This document shows positions 1 to 11,213 of a stretch of 64,000 nt of DNA, piece by piece. Made by a program: the position numbers and the translations under genes. The notes under the pieces were generated by a model. That model searched no databases. It worked only from the letters and a program-made list of their open reading frames with translations, and was not told the DNA's origin. Numbering within the stretch: the first letter of the stretch is position 1; each line of letters starts with the position of its first letter. Origin of the DNA: Adiantum capillus-veneris (lineage: Eukaryota > Streptophyta > Polypodiopsida > Polypodiales > Pteridaceae); contig CM043942.1 of the NCBI GenBank assembly GCA_014529385.2, forward strand, positions 111,942,141-112,006,140, read 5' to 3'.

Positions 1-879
1 GCTGCCAAACGTTTATGAGATGTGGGTGTTGCACTATGCTTCATGTGAAGCTCTAGTATATCGCGGAGTCTGTCAATGCTATGTGAATTGAAAGGTGTTT
101 GATCTAGGGGATTATAAGGATATCTGTAAGCAAATTCCATGTGTATGGATACTGTTAAGTATGCATAGTAATTGCGTGCTATTTAAACTAGGGATAGCAT
201 ATTTGCACCAAATATTCTTGATGTTGATTGATACAGGAAATGTATGCTCATGTGGATATCATGATGCTCCAGTGTGTGGGAAATTCTTTATTATTCCATT
301 TGATCCTGGGGGCTACTAAAGTGTAAGCTGCAAATTTAGACGAAACCATATGTCTGTTGTAGCAGGTTGCATGGTACAAGGTTTTGGTTTCTATATTATG
401 CTAAGTCAAAAGAGTTTTTGGTTATGTGTTCCATAAGATTACATGACTGGCTTCCAGTTGACTTCTTTGGACAATTGATGAAGTATCTTGAAATATTTTG
501 AGTTGGTTCTACTACCAGAACTTGAAGTAAAGGACTTGATGGCCATTCCGTGTGCAGATAGAGTAAGGCAGAACTGAGCTTGACGGGGTTCCCTAAAGCG
601 AACTTAATGGTCAAGATGTATGCATCATTAACTCTAGCACTTGGGTCTTGCGGGTTTCACTAAATAGGTTTTCCATAATTGAATGCTTTGGAGATACAAC
701 AAATACGGTTCAAAGATTTCTGATGGGTAGCTATCTATTGATTAAGATAGAACATTGACGATAGGGTAAAACCCTTATTTTATTTTTCATATGTTTATCA
801 ATGAAGTGAGATTGATGATGACAAAGAGCTTAAGGTACCTATAGCAGTTGCAGATTGAAGTGCAGTTGGCATAAACTGG
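1..879. other. Unassigned sequence at left edge
   Basis: No recognisable protein, RNA or terminal-repeat structure. Only short unconvincing open frames occur. Possibly the 5' part of repeat G or older transposon debris; nothing in it can be supported. Confidence 0.4.
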
Positions 880-1481
880 AGGCTATGCAGGTTCAGAAGG
901 GGTGCATCGTGGAGAGAAAGAAAATAAGAAGAAAAAGAGAAGGAAAGAAAGAAGAAGAAAGGGGAATAAAGAAGAGGGGAAAGAGTAAGAAGCAAGGAGA
1001 AGGGCAAGAAGAAGGAGAATTGAGGGATCTCTCTTTCTCTCTCTCTCTCTCTCGGCTTGAGAAGAACAAATCCGCTCTCTCTCAGTCATGAAAAAAAAGG
1101 GAAGCAAGTGAAAGAGGGTAAGAAAAGAAAGAAGGAGACACGCTCTCTCTCCCTCTCAACCTTGAACCAGCAAAATTTTCCATCACGGTCATCAGTCTGA
1201 CGATTAGTTAATCATTTTATTAAGCTTCGGTGTCGTTAACGGCCCGGTTACTCTGTAAATGGAGCATAAACTCCTATTTAGTAGTTAATCCAAGTGTTGG
1301 TGTTGCTAACAGCCCACCTTGGCTATCGATTACATTGTACCGAAATCTTGAATTGATTAATTGAAGACTACAGTGATTGCCAAAGCCATATGCATTTGTT
1401 TTTATTGTTCTCTCTCACATGTCTCGTACCCAAAGGCCCGGTGCCTGCTCGGCTCATGTTTCAAACACATATCCCTCGACA
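880..1481 (+). repeat. LTR-like repeat G, copy 1 (partial)
   Basis: From about 1160 to 1481 this matches 25300-25620: both share the stretches around GTGTCGTTAACGGC, CCACCTTGGCTATCGATTAC and GATTGCCAAAGCCATATGCA, and both end in a CGACA terminus after a short segment reading ACACATATCCC. The proximal part is purine-rich with a short CT run near 1037. The terminal CA and the abrupt change to gag-like DNA at 1482 suggest an LTR end. The left boundary is approximate. The copy-2 TATA motif (CTATAAAGGG) is decayed here to CTGTAAATGG. Confidence 0.5.
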
Positions 1482-1949
1482 ATGCAACATCTGAAGCTTC
1501 TTCAAATGTTGAGGGACTATTTTTTCCGTTCTGAATCAACGCAAGAATGCTCTAGAATCTTCAACATAAGTTTGAAAGTGATCATCAGGATACTCTGACA
1601 ACCATTTTGCAGCTTTCCCTGAAAGTGTGGACTCAAACACCAATTGTTGATGGAGAGGAACCACTACACTGGGGTGATTCAATCCATACACTTTATTAAA
1701 TTGCCGCAAATGTGCATCAGTATCTTCCTTTGAGAGACCTAAAAAATGACTATATTTAATCTCACCACCCGCCCACTGGTGCCCCCCCCCCCGCCCCCTT
1801 GGCCAACTGCGCCCCCTCCGGGACAAAGTTGTTGAACAATAAGAGGCGAAGACAATGGCGGGGTAACAACGGGATTGCTTACCGGAGTCGATGGTGGAGC
1901 TGGTGGAGCGACATGAGTTGGTGAGAGAGATTACACAGTAGGAGGACAT
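1482..1949 (-). pseudogene. Ty3/gypsy gag fragment
   Basis: The minus strand between about 1780 and 1536 reads a gag-type sequence: a SHFLGLSKEDTDAHLRQF segment, then an LSGKAAKWLSEYPDDHF segment. This matches the usual plant gag pattern of a hydrophobic start, an acidic ED..H...F helix and a 'GxAxxWL' core. The frame is open from 1949 to 1536, but the N-terminal third is low-complexity (poly-C/G near 1780-1800) and unlike gag. The C-terminal half of gag, NC and pol are missing. The fragment stops next to the end of repeat G at 1481, so it was probably truncated there. It is a relic without its own function. Confidence 0.6.
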
Positions 1950-2127
1950 GACTAGCTACAAGGAGTACGCCACGCATGCCAAATGTGTCGACCAGGAACC
2001 GATCTTGGTAACGGAGACACATGTCCCTCAGCCTGGGGTGTAGAACAAACAAATTCATTCGAACCGCCTCTCCTCCATAGTATACCCACAACTGGAACAA
2101 CAGGGTCAGGAGGACCTTGCAACCTAG

Positions 2128-2290
2128 GTCACCAGATGTAATGCTTATGGCTCCACAATGGAGCAATAAGCACTACGGGAATGAATACCCTAACACTTAC
2201 TTACATTATATGAAGCAACAATGAATAAGAAGACACAATAGACAGTACACAGGAACAAAACACCATCTTCTTCATTTATACATAGCAGAA
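2128..2290 (-). repeat. Possible 5' LTR end with PBS-like site
   Basis: On the minus strand a segment ending GCATTACA is followed two bases later by TGGTGACC (2134-2128), the usual geometry of an LTR end and a primer-binding site just upstream of the gag fragment at 1949. A minus-strand TATAAAT lies at 2280-2274. The other LTR edge was not found, so extent and assignment are tentative. Confidence 0.3.
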
Positions 2291-2945
2291 CACATGATTA
2301 CATAAGAATGATAAATTGATTGATTGAGATATCCCTACAATGATTGGTGTGCCCCCCCAAATACACCCGGTGCTCTAGCGCAGATCGGGAACGGTGCAAA
2401 AACCCGTCCTGCTCCATGATATCTGATGAAGAACTGTCCGTAGTCGCATGAAGTCCTAGTCCACAAAATGTGCACATCGGCAGGATCCGGAGAGTGCGGC
2501 TTATGCCGTAACACTTCCCAAAAGATTCTACCCTCAAACTAGTGAGTCGATATCTACAAAGATACATGCAATAACTAACCATGCTTTGTATCGATTTCTT
2601 GTTTTTTGATTATAGTTTATTTTCCAAGGGATAAAGCTATAAAGAGTTTGTATAGATGCATTTTTATACGGAGAACCTAACAAAATTTTATAACCATGTT
2701 TTTTTAGTAATTTAGATGTGTCAGAATTGGACGAGTAGCTAGAGCGTAGACTGAACGAGCACATAGTTTGAAAGTCAAACTAAGACACATTGAGGGTACA
2801 TCTAGTTATCACAAAAGTGGTTCCATAGTACGTTTCCAGTCATTATGCTACACGCTCTTATATTATTTTTACTCAATTAAATCATGTCAGGCCCAGATTT
2901 TATATGTAAGATAGGGGTATGATAGTTTTTTGCATTGATTATCGA
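2291..2945. other. Unassigned
   Basis: No protein similarity or repeat boundary is visible. It may be the U3 part of the minus-strand LTR proposed at 2137-2290, but no matching partner exists in the window. Confidence 0.3.
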
Positions 2946-3479
2946 TGGAGAGGGAAAAGGGGAACATACCCAGTACACAACACAATGCCTCGCTATAGCC
3001 CACGGTATACACAATGCCCCAATCCACTAGAGTTCACCTTAAAAACTTGACACTACTCGCAAGCAACCGCTTGCACACAACCTCATCAAAAATATCAACA
3101 GGCCTAAGAGCCTAATGACAAAAGGATCCAAGAGCCAAAAGCAACCTCGGCCAAAAGACCCTAAAAATGAGCATGTACATCCTTTTATAGGGGTGTGTCT
3201 AGGAGACCTAAAAAAGAAATAATGGGCTTGCAGCTACATTTGGAATTTCCTTTGCATTGCTTGCATTTTTCATAGTTTATTTTGGCAACCTCTACATGGT
3301 GCACACCTATTGGATCTTTGTCTGCTCAATTAGACTGCCCGACTTAACTTGCACTATCCAGCTTCTTCCTCTTGCTTTACCATGGGATGGCTTCCTTATT
3401 ATTGACCCTTGAACCCGCCTCTTTCACTAGCCTTGTGGTGGGATTACCCCCTTAGCTTCCCACTGGACTTGCCTTGAGC

Positions 3480-3565
<86 letters not shown>

Positions 3566-4077
3566 CTACGCGACCCCTCTCCATGGAGCAATAGCGACAT
3601 CGCTATTGGGGGGGGCTTTTTTGCCTTCTCTACAAATGGGTGCCACAAGAAGGAGCCCTTGGTGGGTGCCACATCACCACAACAGCACATTGCAACACCA
3701 CCAACAATCGGCCACCAGCCAGCCCCAAGGCAGTCACTTATCAAAAGACCCCTATATCACGTGCGTTCAAGAGGTAATTAATAATACCCCAATATACATA
3801 CTATACTTACACTGTGAGCCTATTTAAAAAACCCCCACCCCCCTCTGTATGTATACATTTTTATACATTTTGGTCTTTTAATAATCCTCTCCGGTTAACT
3901 CACATGATATCATACACGTTCTAAAAAGTGACCGCCCCGGGCGGCCAGCACGCCACTATCTCCAACAAGCGCACTAGAGCACCACCACCCCTGCATGTCC
4001 ACACACAACCATCGGAGCACCCCTTGGGGCTCGCCATCCCAGGGCACCAGGCTCACAAACTCATCGAGACACCCACA
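2946..4077 (-). repeat. 3' LTR of element H
   Basis: Starts TGGAGAGGGAAAAGGGGAAC on the plus strand, parallel to TGCAGAGGGGGAAAGGGGAA at 5007. It carries the long CT microsatellite (3486-3559) and a G run near 3608. Relative to the right LTR it has an extra ~220 bp at about 3730-3950. The right boundary is set where similarity to the other LTR stops (shared ACACCCACA). Confidence 0.65.
3486..3559 (+). repeat. (CT)n microsatellite
   Basis: About 37 uninterrupted CT units inside the left LTR of element H. The equivalent point of the right LTR (5930-5942) has only a few units, so the tract expanded after insertion. Confidence 0.95.
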
Positions 4078-4102
4078 ATGGGTGCGCACTAAAGAACAAG
4101 CT

Positions 4103-4907
4103 TTAACTCTTCCGCACTGGAACCTCCACATTTGCTACCACTCTTGCACCTTTGTTCACCTCATCATGGAGCTTCTCCTCGTTGACAAGCCTATCCAACC
4201 TTGGCACATGCACATCACAAAATGGAAACCTCCAAGGAGCATAACCAATAGTAGGCCTTAGCTCAAAAGGCTCTGCACTTCGAACAATTGAAGCCATCTT
4301 TGGTCGGGACAAAAGAACACTTTACTACCTCCGCAATAGGCACATAATTTTTTGGCTTTAACACGCCTAGCTCCAACTTCCGCTTCACCTTTCTGCTCTT
4401 TGTATTTTCCAAATAGATCATGTCTTCATAGGTATTCGCAGAACTTTGTTCAACCTTTTATCTAATCCTCGGATGCAAGCACTCTACAGCTTCGACAGCT
4501 TCGAGTATTGATTGCTTTTGACCCTAGTAGCAACCTCTGACTGCTTCCAACAAGCTTCAAATTGCTCAAGAAAAATGGAGAAATCCTTACTCACATCATG
4601 GGCATACCGCCTTTAGCTTTGCACCAGCTTCCTCTGGCATAATCACCTCTCAAAACCGCTCCAAAAGCTGACTTTGCAATCTTTGCCATGATTCTCAATC
4701 ACTGCTCTTTAGACCATCGAACCACACCTTGGCTCGCCCTCGCATCAATAGCGGCACCATCTGCAACCTTTTTGCATCCATTGACATACACATCAAGAGG
4801 AGACATGACTCGAAATATGCCAACCAATCTTGGGGATCTTCGACACCCGTAAATATGGGGCCAAAATCTGGCTCCACCATCTCTGTCAGCTTCAAACTCA
4901 ACATCAA
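4103..4907 (-). pseudogene. Degenerate gag of element H
   Basis: The minus strand from 4907 encodes a gag core: a PDFGPIFTGVEDPQDWLAYF segment followed by a PLLMRGRAKVWFDGLKSS segment, the classic 'F.G..DP..WL..FE ... LMRG.A..WF..L' pattern. The frame then breaks (stop after KSSD), but gag-like coding can be followed through at least two frame changes to a last open block at 4312-4103. The product would be the structural gag precursor. No zinc knuckle is preserved. Several stops and shifts make it non-functional. It sits directly between the PBS (4986-5001) and the 3' LTR, with no room for pol. Confidence 0.65.
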
Positions 4908-4985
4908 ACACTTTGATCATCATCCAACCGCTTTGTTGGCTAAAAAACACCACTTTCAATCACAAATCGGAGCATCAGACAACTC

Positions 4986-5001
4986 CTCAGTGGGGGCACC
5001 A
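4986..5001 (-). other. Primer-binding site of element H
   Basis: On the minus strand it reads TGGTGCCCCCACTGAG, five bases after the 5' LTR end at 5007. It is identical to the sites of elements C1 (26582) and C2 (61322) and close to those of A and B. This is not the common initiator-Met type; the primer tRNA was not identified. Confidence 0.75.
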
Positions 5002-5006
5002 GAAGA

Positions 5007-6236
5007 TGCAGAGGGGGAAAGGGGAACACACCTAGCACACAACACAATGCCTCGCTATAGCCTAGAGTATACATAGCGCCCCAATCCACTAGAGTTCACC
5101 TTCAAAAATTGACACTACCTACAAGAAAACCACCACTTGCACACAACCATACGCACACACACCTTGCAATGCATCAGACATACACAATCACTCCAATCCG
5201 CTCAATTCACAATATTCCACACACACACACAGCCTCTCTCTACCTCTCTTTGTATGACCAACTTCGGTGGGTCACACACGCTTACACACACCCGGAAACA
5301 CACACACACAAGCAGAGAAAGAGAAGGGGGAAGCGGGAATGACACCCACAAACAGTAGAGAATTTCCTTCTTGCATAGACCATCATGTACAACCAACCCA
5401 CTGTCGGCATGAACCTCGGCAAAAATCTCAATAGGTCTAAGAGCCTAATGACTAAAGGCTCCAGGAGCCAAAAGCAAACTTGGCCAAAAGATCCTAAAAA
5501 TTGAATGTGTACATCCTTTTATAGGGGTGTGTCTAGGAGACCTAAAAAAGAAATAATGGGTGATATCCCATCTCGTGCACTTCACTTGTAGCTTCATTTG
5601 GAATTTCCTTTCGATTGCTTGCATTTTTCATAGTTTACTCTGGTAACCTCTACATGTTGCATGTTGCACAGCTCTTGGCTCTTTGTCCACTCAATTTGAC
5701 CGCTCGGCTTAACTTACTGCATGCTCGTGCTCCATATGTACACATGGAAAAATTGGAGGCATGAATCCAAAAATTGGTGGCTGCACTATCTAGCTTCTTT
5801 CTCTTGCTTTACCATGGGACGGATTCCTTTTTATTGACCCTTGAACCGGCATCTTTTGCATTTCAATGGCCTTGTGGCGGAATTAACCCCTTGGCTTCCC
5901 CCTTGGATTGGGCTCAAGCTCATATTCTCTCTCTCTCTCTCCATTCACTGTGGGACCCCTCCCCATGGAGCAATAGCAACATCCCTATTGGGGGGGGGGG
6001 GGGGGGGGATGTTTTGCCTTGTTTAAAAATGGGGCCATGGGAAGGATCCCTTGGTCGGTGTCATGTCACCACAACAGCACATTGCAACGCTGCTGGCCAC
6101 CGACCAACACGACACAATCTCCAACAAGAGCATCGGCGCATCGTCACCCCTGCAGGTCCGCACACCACCATCCCAGCGTCCCTTGGGGCTCACCACCGCT
6201 AAGCACCAAGCTAACAAACTCATTGAGACACCCACA
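5007..6236 (-). repeat. 5' LTR of element H
   Basis: Direct repeat of 2946-4077 in the same orientation. Shared landmarks include CCTTTTATAGGGGTGTGTCTA (one base shortened here: CTTTTATAGGGGTGTGTCTA), a TTACCATGGGA segment and the poly-G tract. Contains AC-rich microsatellite-like DNA at about 5140-5310. The right edge is placed at the last shared ACACCCACA. Confidence 0.65.
5992..6008 (+). repeat. Poly-G tract
   Basis: Seventeen consecutive G in the right LTR of H; the left LTR has a shorter run at about 3608-3614. Confidence 0.9.
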
Positions 6237-8210
6237 ATGGGCGCCTACCATGGCTCTTATACCTCGCTTGCCGATCACCACACAATGCATATGGGATTGC
6301 TACCTACCACGTGGTAGCTTTGTGTCAAAAGGCCTCCAAGGCCCTTGCAAAATTTCAAAAACACCCTTGGTAAAACCTCCATGCTATTCAAATTTCTCAT
6401 CCACTTGTACTGCCTGCCAATTGGCACCTGGTGATTCAATCATCGAGCCACAAAATAGGGTCACTAATTCATTTGTCTAACTCCGAACTCACCCCACCTT
6501 GCCGCAGTTCACAATTCACCGAGCCCCCGAACCGAGGCTGCAAAAATTGAGAAAGTCATCTGTGACCAACTTCGGACAAACGCACCCAATCTTCAAACTT
6601 CTATATCTTTCCGCTCCCGACTCTGTTTGACGTGTAGTCAACTCCTGCTAGCTTCATACATTGCACAAAACCTCCTCAAACTCTGTCGCCATCCAAAAAT
6701 TTCCAAATGGAACGACAACCCATGTGGTCGGAAGGGCACCAAGCTAGCCCCCGACAAAACTTCAACTGACCATAAACTGAAACCCGTGGCTCATATCTAC
6801 AACCTGAAAAGACGAGTAGGCTCCATAAATTGAGCACAACACGTGTATATCCTATCGTCCACTTGGGTCACATGTCCCCCAGATTATCCCCTTATGGAGC
6901 TCTTCTTGGCCTATAAACTGCATCAGTCATACATCTCCACTGCTACATGTCAGCCAATGATCTTCCTACCTGCTCCAGCCTTTTTCCATCCTTCTGCTAG
7001 CATGCACATATCTGCCCATGCCATCTTCTATTGTTGACACTTTGGTTGTACCATCATATAAGCGTACAAAGGGGGGCCATATTGTTTAATACGAGTTGTA
7101 TATAGGGGTTTTATCAAAGTTGTCCGCTCGCATGTGGCGTCCCCTTTTTTGTATAGAGTGAATCCCTAGGGAATGTCATTCACTTGGTCCCCAACTATCC
7201 AAAAACCCCAAATGGAGTCATAAAGATCACAAGGAATGTCTCAAAATTTTTTTAGCTACCCAATAGCTTGGAAAACAAAAACATTGTATCAATTCAAGTA
7301 GTTACACGAGTGCAGGTTCCAAAGGAAGCTGATGAGAACCCAGAGGCAGAAAATGAAAACTAACGCGAGTCTAGAGATGGGTGAGCTAAAGACCAATGCA
7401 CCTAGTCAAAAGACCAAGAGAAAAAAGAATAGTCAGAAAGATAAAAAGGCTAGGATGAAAGCACGTAGGGAACAAGAGAAAAAATCCCTAGCTGAGGAGC
7501 TTACCCAAGCTTGAGAGAAGATATGACAACACGAGGAAAGGGTTGCACCTTCTCTTACGCAGACGTCTCAACCTCTGGAAGAACCATTGACAAAAAGTGA
7601 GCCAAGAAGTTTTAGTTTAGGAGGATTAGTATTGGTTGAGAAGGTTAATGAACCCTTAGACACCCTCCAAAAATCCTATGAAACACGACTCAAAAAAAAA
7701 GAGCCAAATACAAGTCCAAATCAAGCCAAACATTGTCAAGGCTATGAATATAGAATCCAACCCCTAGCCAAAGATGCAATTTTTTGAATACAAATCCATT
7801 ATAGCCACCTACATGCCTTGTACATGATGTATATGAGCTTTGGAGACAATTGGACTATGATAGCTCATAGATGGTCATGTGTCAAGAATGATGTCGTGAA
7901 TAAGGCCCTTTTGAAGCAGATTACTAACATGAAAGAATTAATTGGGGCTTGTCAGGCTTTAATTAAGTCATTTATCAAGTAGAAACAATATAATGATTTA
8001 CATAGCACACATAAACTAACAGTGGAAAATGAGAATTTGATCACCTTGATGTAGGAACAAAGGAGTTACCAACAAAGAAGAGCAGACAATTTGGCCTAAA
8101 GAAGTTAAGGTTTAGCCAAACAATATCTAAAGAATCCTTACAAAGTTATCATTGGTTCACAAGATTGAAAGCCAATTATGTAATTCTACATATTGTAGAA
8201 GTTATTTCTA
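6237..8210. other. Unassigned; possibly decayed lysine-rich coding DNA at 7332-7787
   Basis: Nothing firm. A G-rich PPT-like CAAAGGGGGGCC occurs near 7067. Plus-strand open segments 7332-7514 and 7587-7787 are Lys/Glu/Gln-rich and lie close together, which could be a decayed gag linker, but there is no domain signature. Confidence 0.25.
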
Positions 8211-8214
8211 AGAA

Positions 8215-8700
8215 TAAGATATACTCAAAAATGGATAGAAATATGGATACACCCATATCGACCCATACTTTGTGAAAAAAATTACCATATGGACCATATA
8301 GTCCCATTTTAGACATGGCATGGGTTGCGATGTATCTAGCAACATGAAAAATGAGCATGAGACTTTGGAAAAGTGGGGATATCTAGGTAATACCTATTTT
8401 TTCAAAATTTTATGGACATTCAATATGGTTACACCCATACTAACCCATATACCATGTGCAAAAATTCACCATATGGTCAAGATTTCCACATGGGACTGGC
8501 GACATATCCAGCAATATTGGATTGCCATTTAACTTTTCACAAGTGGAATAAACACTAGATACCCACTTGTGCAAAATTTCATGGCCATCTAGAATGGCTA
8601 CAAGCATCCCAATGCATACCATGTGCAAATTTTCACCATATGACCCATAAGGCCAAAACTTGCACATGATATGGGTTGTGATGTTTCTAGTGTAACTCCA
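8215..8700 (+). repeat. Degenerate ~175-bp tandem repeat, about three units
   Basis: A module built around ATGGACATTCAATATGGTTA, then ACCCATAC, ACCATATG and a CATGGGTTG-like block recurs starting near 8217, 8398 and 8570. The units are strongly diverged (roughly 65-75% by eye). On the minus strand each unit gives a similar short peptide containing HMV.. and GM.V.I, a by-product of the DNA repeat. Confidence 0.6.
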
Positions 8701-8879
8701 AAAATATTCCACTTCAAGGCATGAAAATTCATTGTAGATCCTGCATCAAAATACTGCAAACCTCTCTCTATGGTCTGCATAACTCCACAATGCAGTATGC
8801 TAGTGTAAGTCATTGTATGACTAATATTCCTTGCTACAAATTCTCCCACTATAGCTTCTAGATTAGGCCTCAATACTAG

Positions 8880-9640
8880 TATCTAAAACACCCATACCTT
8901 TGTAAAATCCATGCAAACTTGGTTGTATTAGCCTCCTTAGCATTATCTACCTACACTACATCATTATTTGTACTTACATCAGATATAGATGTGCTATCAA
9001 TCACACTTAATTGTCTCTGTTTCTCTCATCCTTAAGTGAAACCATGTGTCTCTATATCAACTCATTAGCCTCTAGCATGAGCATACCAATAATTTCATGT
9101 CTATCATCTCTACATGTGTCCCTAGGTAGAAAAGCTACTCTATCTCTATTTACACAGACTCAAACAACACCTGATGTGTCTCACTAGAGTACTCATGCTC
9201 CACCTCTACCTCTATAATGTCCATTGACATGTCTTTCATATCTATATGCTCTATCTCTTGAGCATACTATAGCTCACTTTGTGAATGAGATGTTACCCAA
9301 CTCCTTAGCATCTATGTGCATATCTTTTTCCCTGAACCTAAAGCAGATTTTCATTTCAGGGAATTTAACATTGGCAGCCATGCAATAAAACCATGGTGCC
9401 CCTAGGAATACACCCTGGTGCTTGAGAGGAGAGATAAAGAAGTCCTCTTTGTCCACATATCTTTGGACATGGAGACTCAATTTCCCAATTAAGGGACTGA
9501 CTGAAGCTTCTTGCCCCTTCAAAGCACCATCAAGGCATAGGACATCTCCCATCTCATAGGCTTGGATTCTCTAGCGTTGTGGCCAACTCTGTGGATATGA
9601 AACTGTGAGGAGAACGAGGGTCAAAGACAATAAAAGCATC
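8880..9640 (-). pseudogene. Protease relic of element I
   Basis: The minus-strand frame 9552-9274 has the C-terminal signature of a retrotransposon aspartic protease: an HQGVFLGAPWFYCMAANVKF segment (equivalent of 'ILG.PWL') followed by the beta-strand region with FRFREKDMHI. The catalytic Asp-containing N-terminal half would lie at 9553-9640 but is not legible. Downstream (minus direction) an acidic segment near 9240-9150 (MKDMSMDIIEVEVEHEYSS) and later fragments to about 8880 appear to be the PR-RT spacer, with several stops. It is inactive as it stands. Confidence 0.6.
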
Positions 9641-9648
9641 ATGTTCTC

Positions 9649-9898
9649 TTACCTTTCCCCAAGCATGGCATAGAGGAGATCCTTTGTAGTGAGCATTCTC
9701 TTCTTGGATTTCGACCAAGGTAGCTCTAGGAGGCTCATTTCATGTATTCTTGTGGGGGCAAGCACGATAAGAATTTCCTTGCTCCCCGCACTTGAAACAA
9801 CGGTTATCTTTACATTAATACTCATCCTCTGTAGGAGAGAGTTTATTTTTTCCTTTTTAAACTCTCTTCTCCTTAGCTTTGTTGTTGTTAGGTTGCCT
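9649..9898 (-). pseudogene. Nucleocapsid (CCHC) relic of element I
   Basis: Reading 9799-9758 on the minus strand gives CFKCGEQGNSYRAC, a CX2CX4-N-X4C zinc knuckle in which the zinc-binding His is replaced by Asn. It lies in a different frame from the longest open frame here, so at least one frameshift separates it from its neighbours. Basic residues precede it. It is the NC part of gag, separated from the rest of gag by T1. Confidence 0.6.
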
Positions 9899-9902
9899 TT
9901 AG

Positions 9903-11209
9903 CACTAGGTTGGTAACCTAACAGGACATAAAAGTGTCCTTTCAAGGTTTTGAAAAAAACCTCCAAAACCGTAGTAGATCCACTCATTTTGTAAAATCCT
10001 TTCATAAGGTTATAGTTCAAGGCCTACTACACATGGAAAAAATAAGAAACTTGTAAAATTTCTCATCTTTTGGTCACACCAAGCCTCCAAAGTTGATGGA
10101 CAAGTGCATTTTCATCAAAATAGACTTTTCTTATGTTTTGTTGCATAAAAATAAGATCAGGGGTTTTTGTAGGACTTGAGATAAATTCCCTAGTTAACTT
10201 CAATGGGTTGGTGATCAGAACATATGATTGCTTCTCAGTCACTATTTTTTGTTTTGCCAAAATAAATAGGTACAAAAAGTTGAATTTTTACCATCCTGCA
10301 GACCTATCATCAAAGTTTCTATAGCCACGCTCAATACAAATAATATATGTATGTTTTCTTAGTTCCCTATTGTCCTTTATGTTCATAAGGAGACATGGAG
10401 CATGTCAAAATAATAATACATCTCTTACCAAGGGGAATCTTGGGGACAAAGATGAAGTGTTAAATACAGCAAACATGAAAAAACTGGGTTCAACATTATG
10501 AGTTGTAGAATCCCATAGAAACTATTCAATATCTAGCCAAATTTGATCCTTATGACTAGATATGGTTACTACCTACAAACTGCATGTAGTTGTCACAAGA
10601 AAATAACAATATTGAGAAAGCTATACTTGATATACTAGAATGTTTCGTTTTCTTCTATAATTGAAAAAATCAACCATCGTTGTGTACTATGAAAAATAGG
10701 GTATTAGGTGCCCCAAAACTCAAGGAATATTAGCTTTATGTTACAATATGCGACATAGAAAATAAAAAATGCATTTGGATATCATAAAATCCACCAAAAA
10801 AATCATAGAAGAGCTAAAATTGGCTAAAAAACAGGATTTGACAATTTTTGTAATTTGGTCATAACTTACAACTTTAATATTTGTTTCTCTCTAGAAGCAT
10901 CAAGACATGTTGAGGACTACTAAAGATACCTCTCTAGCATTATACACCTCACAAACATGAATTCTAGAGTGGTATAGCTGCAAAAAGTTGAAAAAAGCCA
11001 AAAACAGGACCCGTTTAGGTTGTGAAATGTTGTGCAAGGACAATGTTAAAGATGGAATTGATATTCCAAAAAAATGTCAAGTTTTTTTCAGCTCATGAGA
11101 CAAATTTCTAGATAGATAGAACCTCAAAATCCATTTTGAAACTCTTGACATAATTCAAGGAAAATGGTCACTTAACAGGACATAAAAGTGTCCCATTACC
11201 AACCTAGTG
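9903..11209. mobile_element. Non-autonomous DNA transposon T1
   Basis: The ends form a 14-bp inverted repeat, CACTAGGTTGGTAA at 9903 and its complement ending at 11209, flanked on both sides by TTAG (9899-9902 and 11210-11213), the apparent 4-bp target duplication. A subterminal palindrome GGACATAAAAGTGTCC lies just inside each end. It interrupts gag of element I, and a homologous copy (T2, 47413-48785) has its own inverted repeats and TTAA duplication. The 1307-bp interior has no transposase. The CACTA start recalls CACTA/EnSpm elements, but those make 3-bp duplications. Confidence 0.85.
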
Positions 11210-11213
11210 TTAG

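Larger units (their letters stand above)
2946..6236 (-). mobile_element. Gag-only LTR retrotransposon H
   Basis: Two related direct repeats (2946-~4077 and 5007-~6236) flank about 930 bp that encodes a decayed gag on the minus strand. A PBS on the minus strand directly abuts the right repeat. No protease, RT or integrase fits between gag and the 3' LTR, so this is a non-autonomous, gag-only (TR-GAG-like) derivative. The LTRs differ by many substitutions and a ~220-bp insertion in the left one, so it is old. Confidence 0.7.

Noticed and set aside
3474-3827. Plus-strand open frame of poly-Leu-Ser across the CT tract
   Set aside because: It encodes only the microsatellite; all such CT/GA tracts give Ser-Leu or Arg-Glu runs.
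9903-11209. T1 as a CACTA/EnSpm transposon
   Set aside because: Ends start with CACTA, but both T1 and T2 are flanked by 4-bp repeats instead of 3-bp ones and no transposase is present; superfamily left open.
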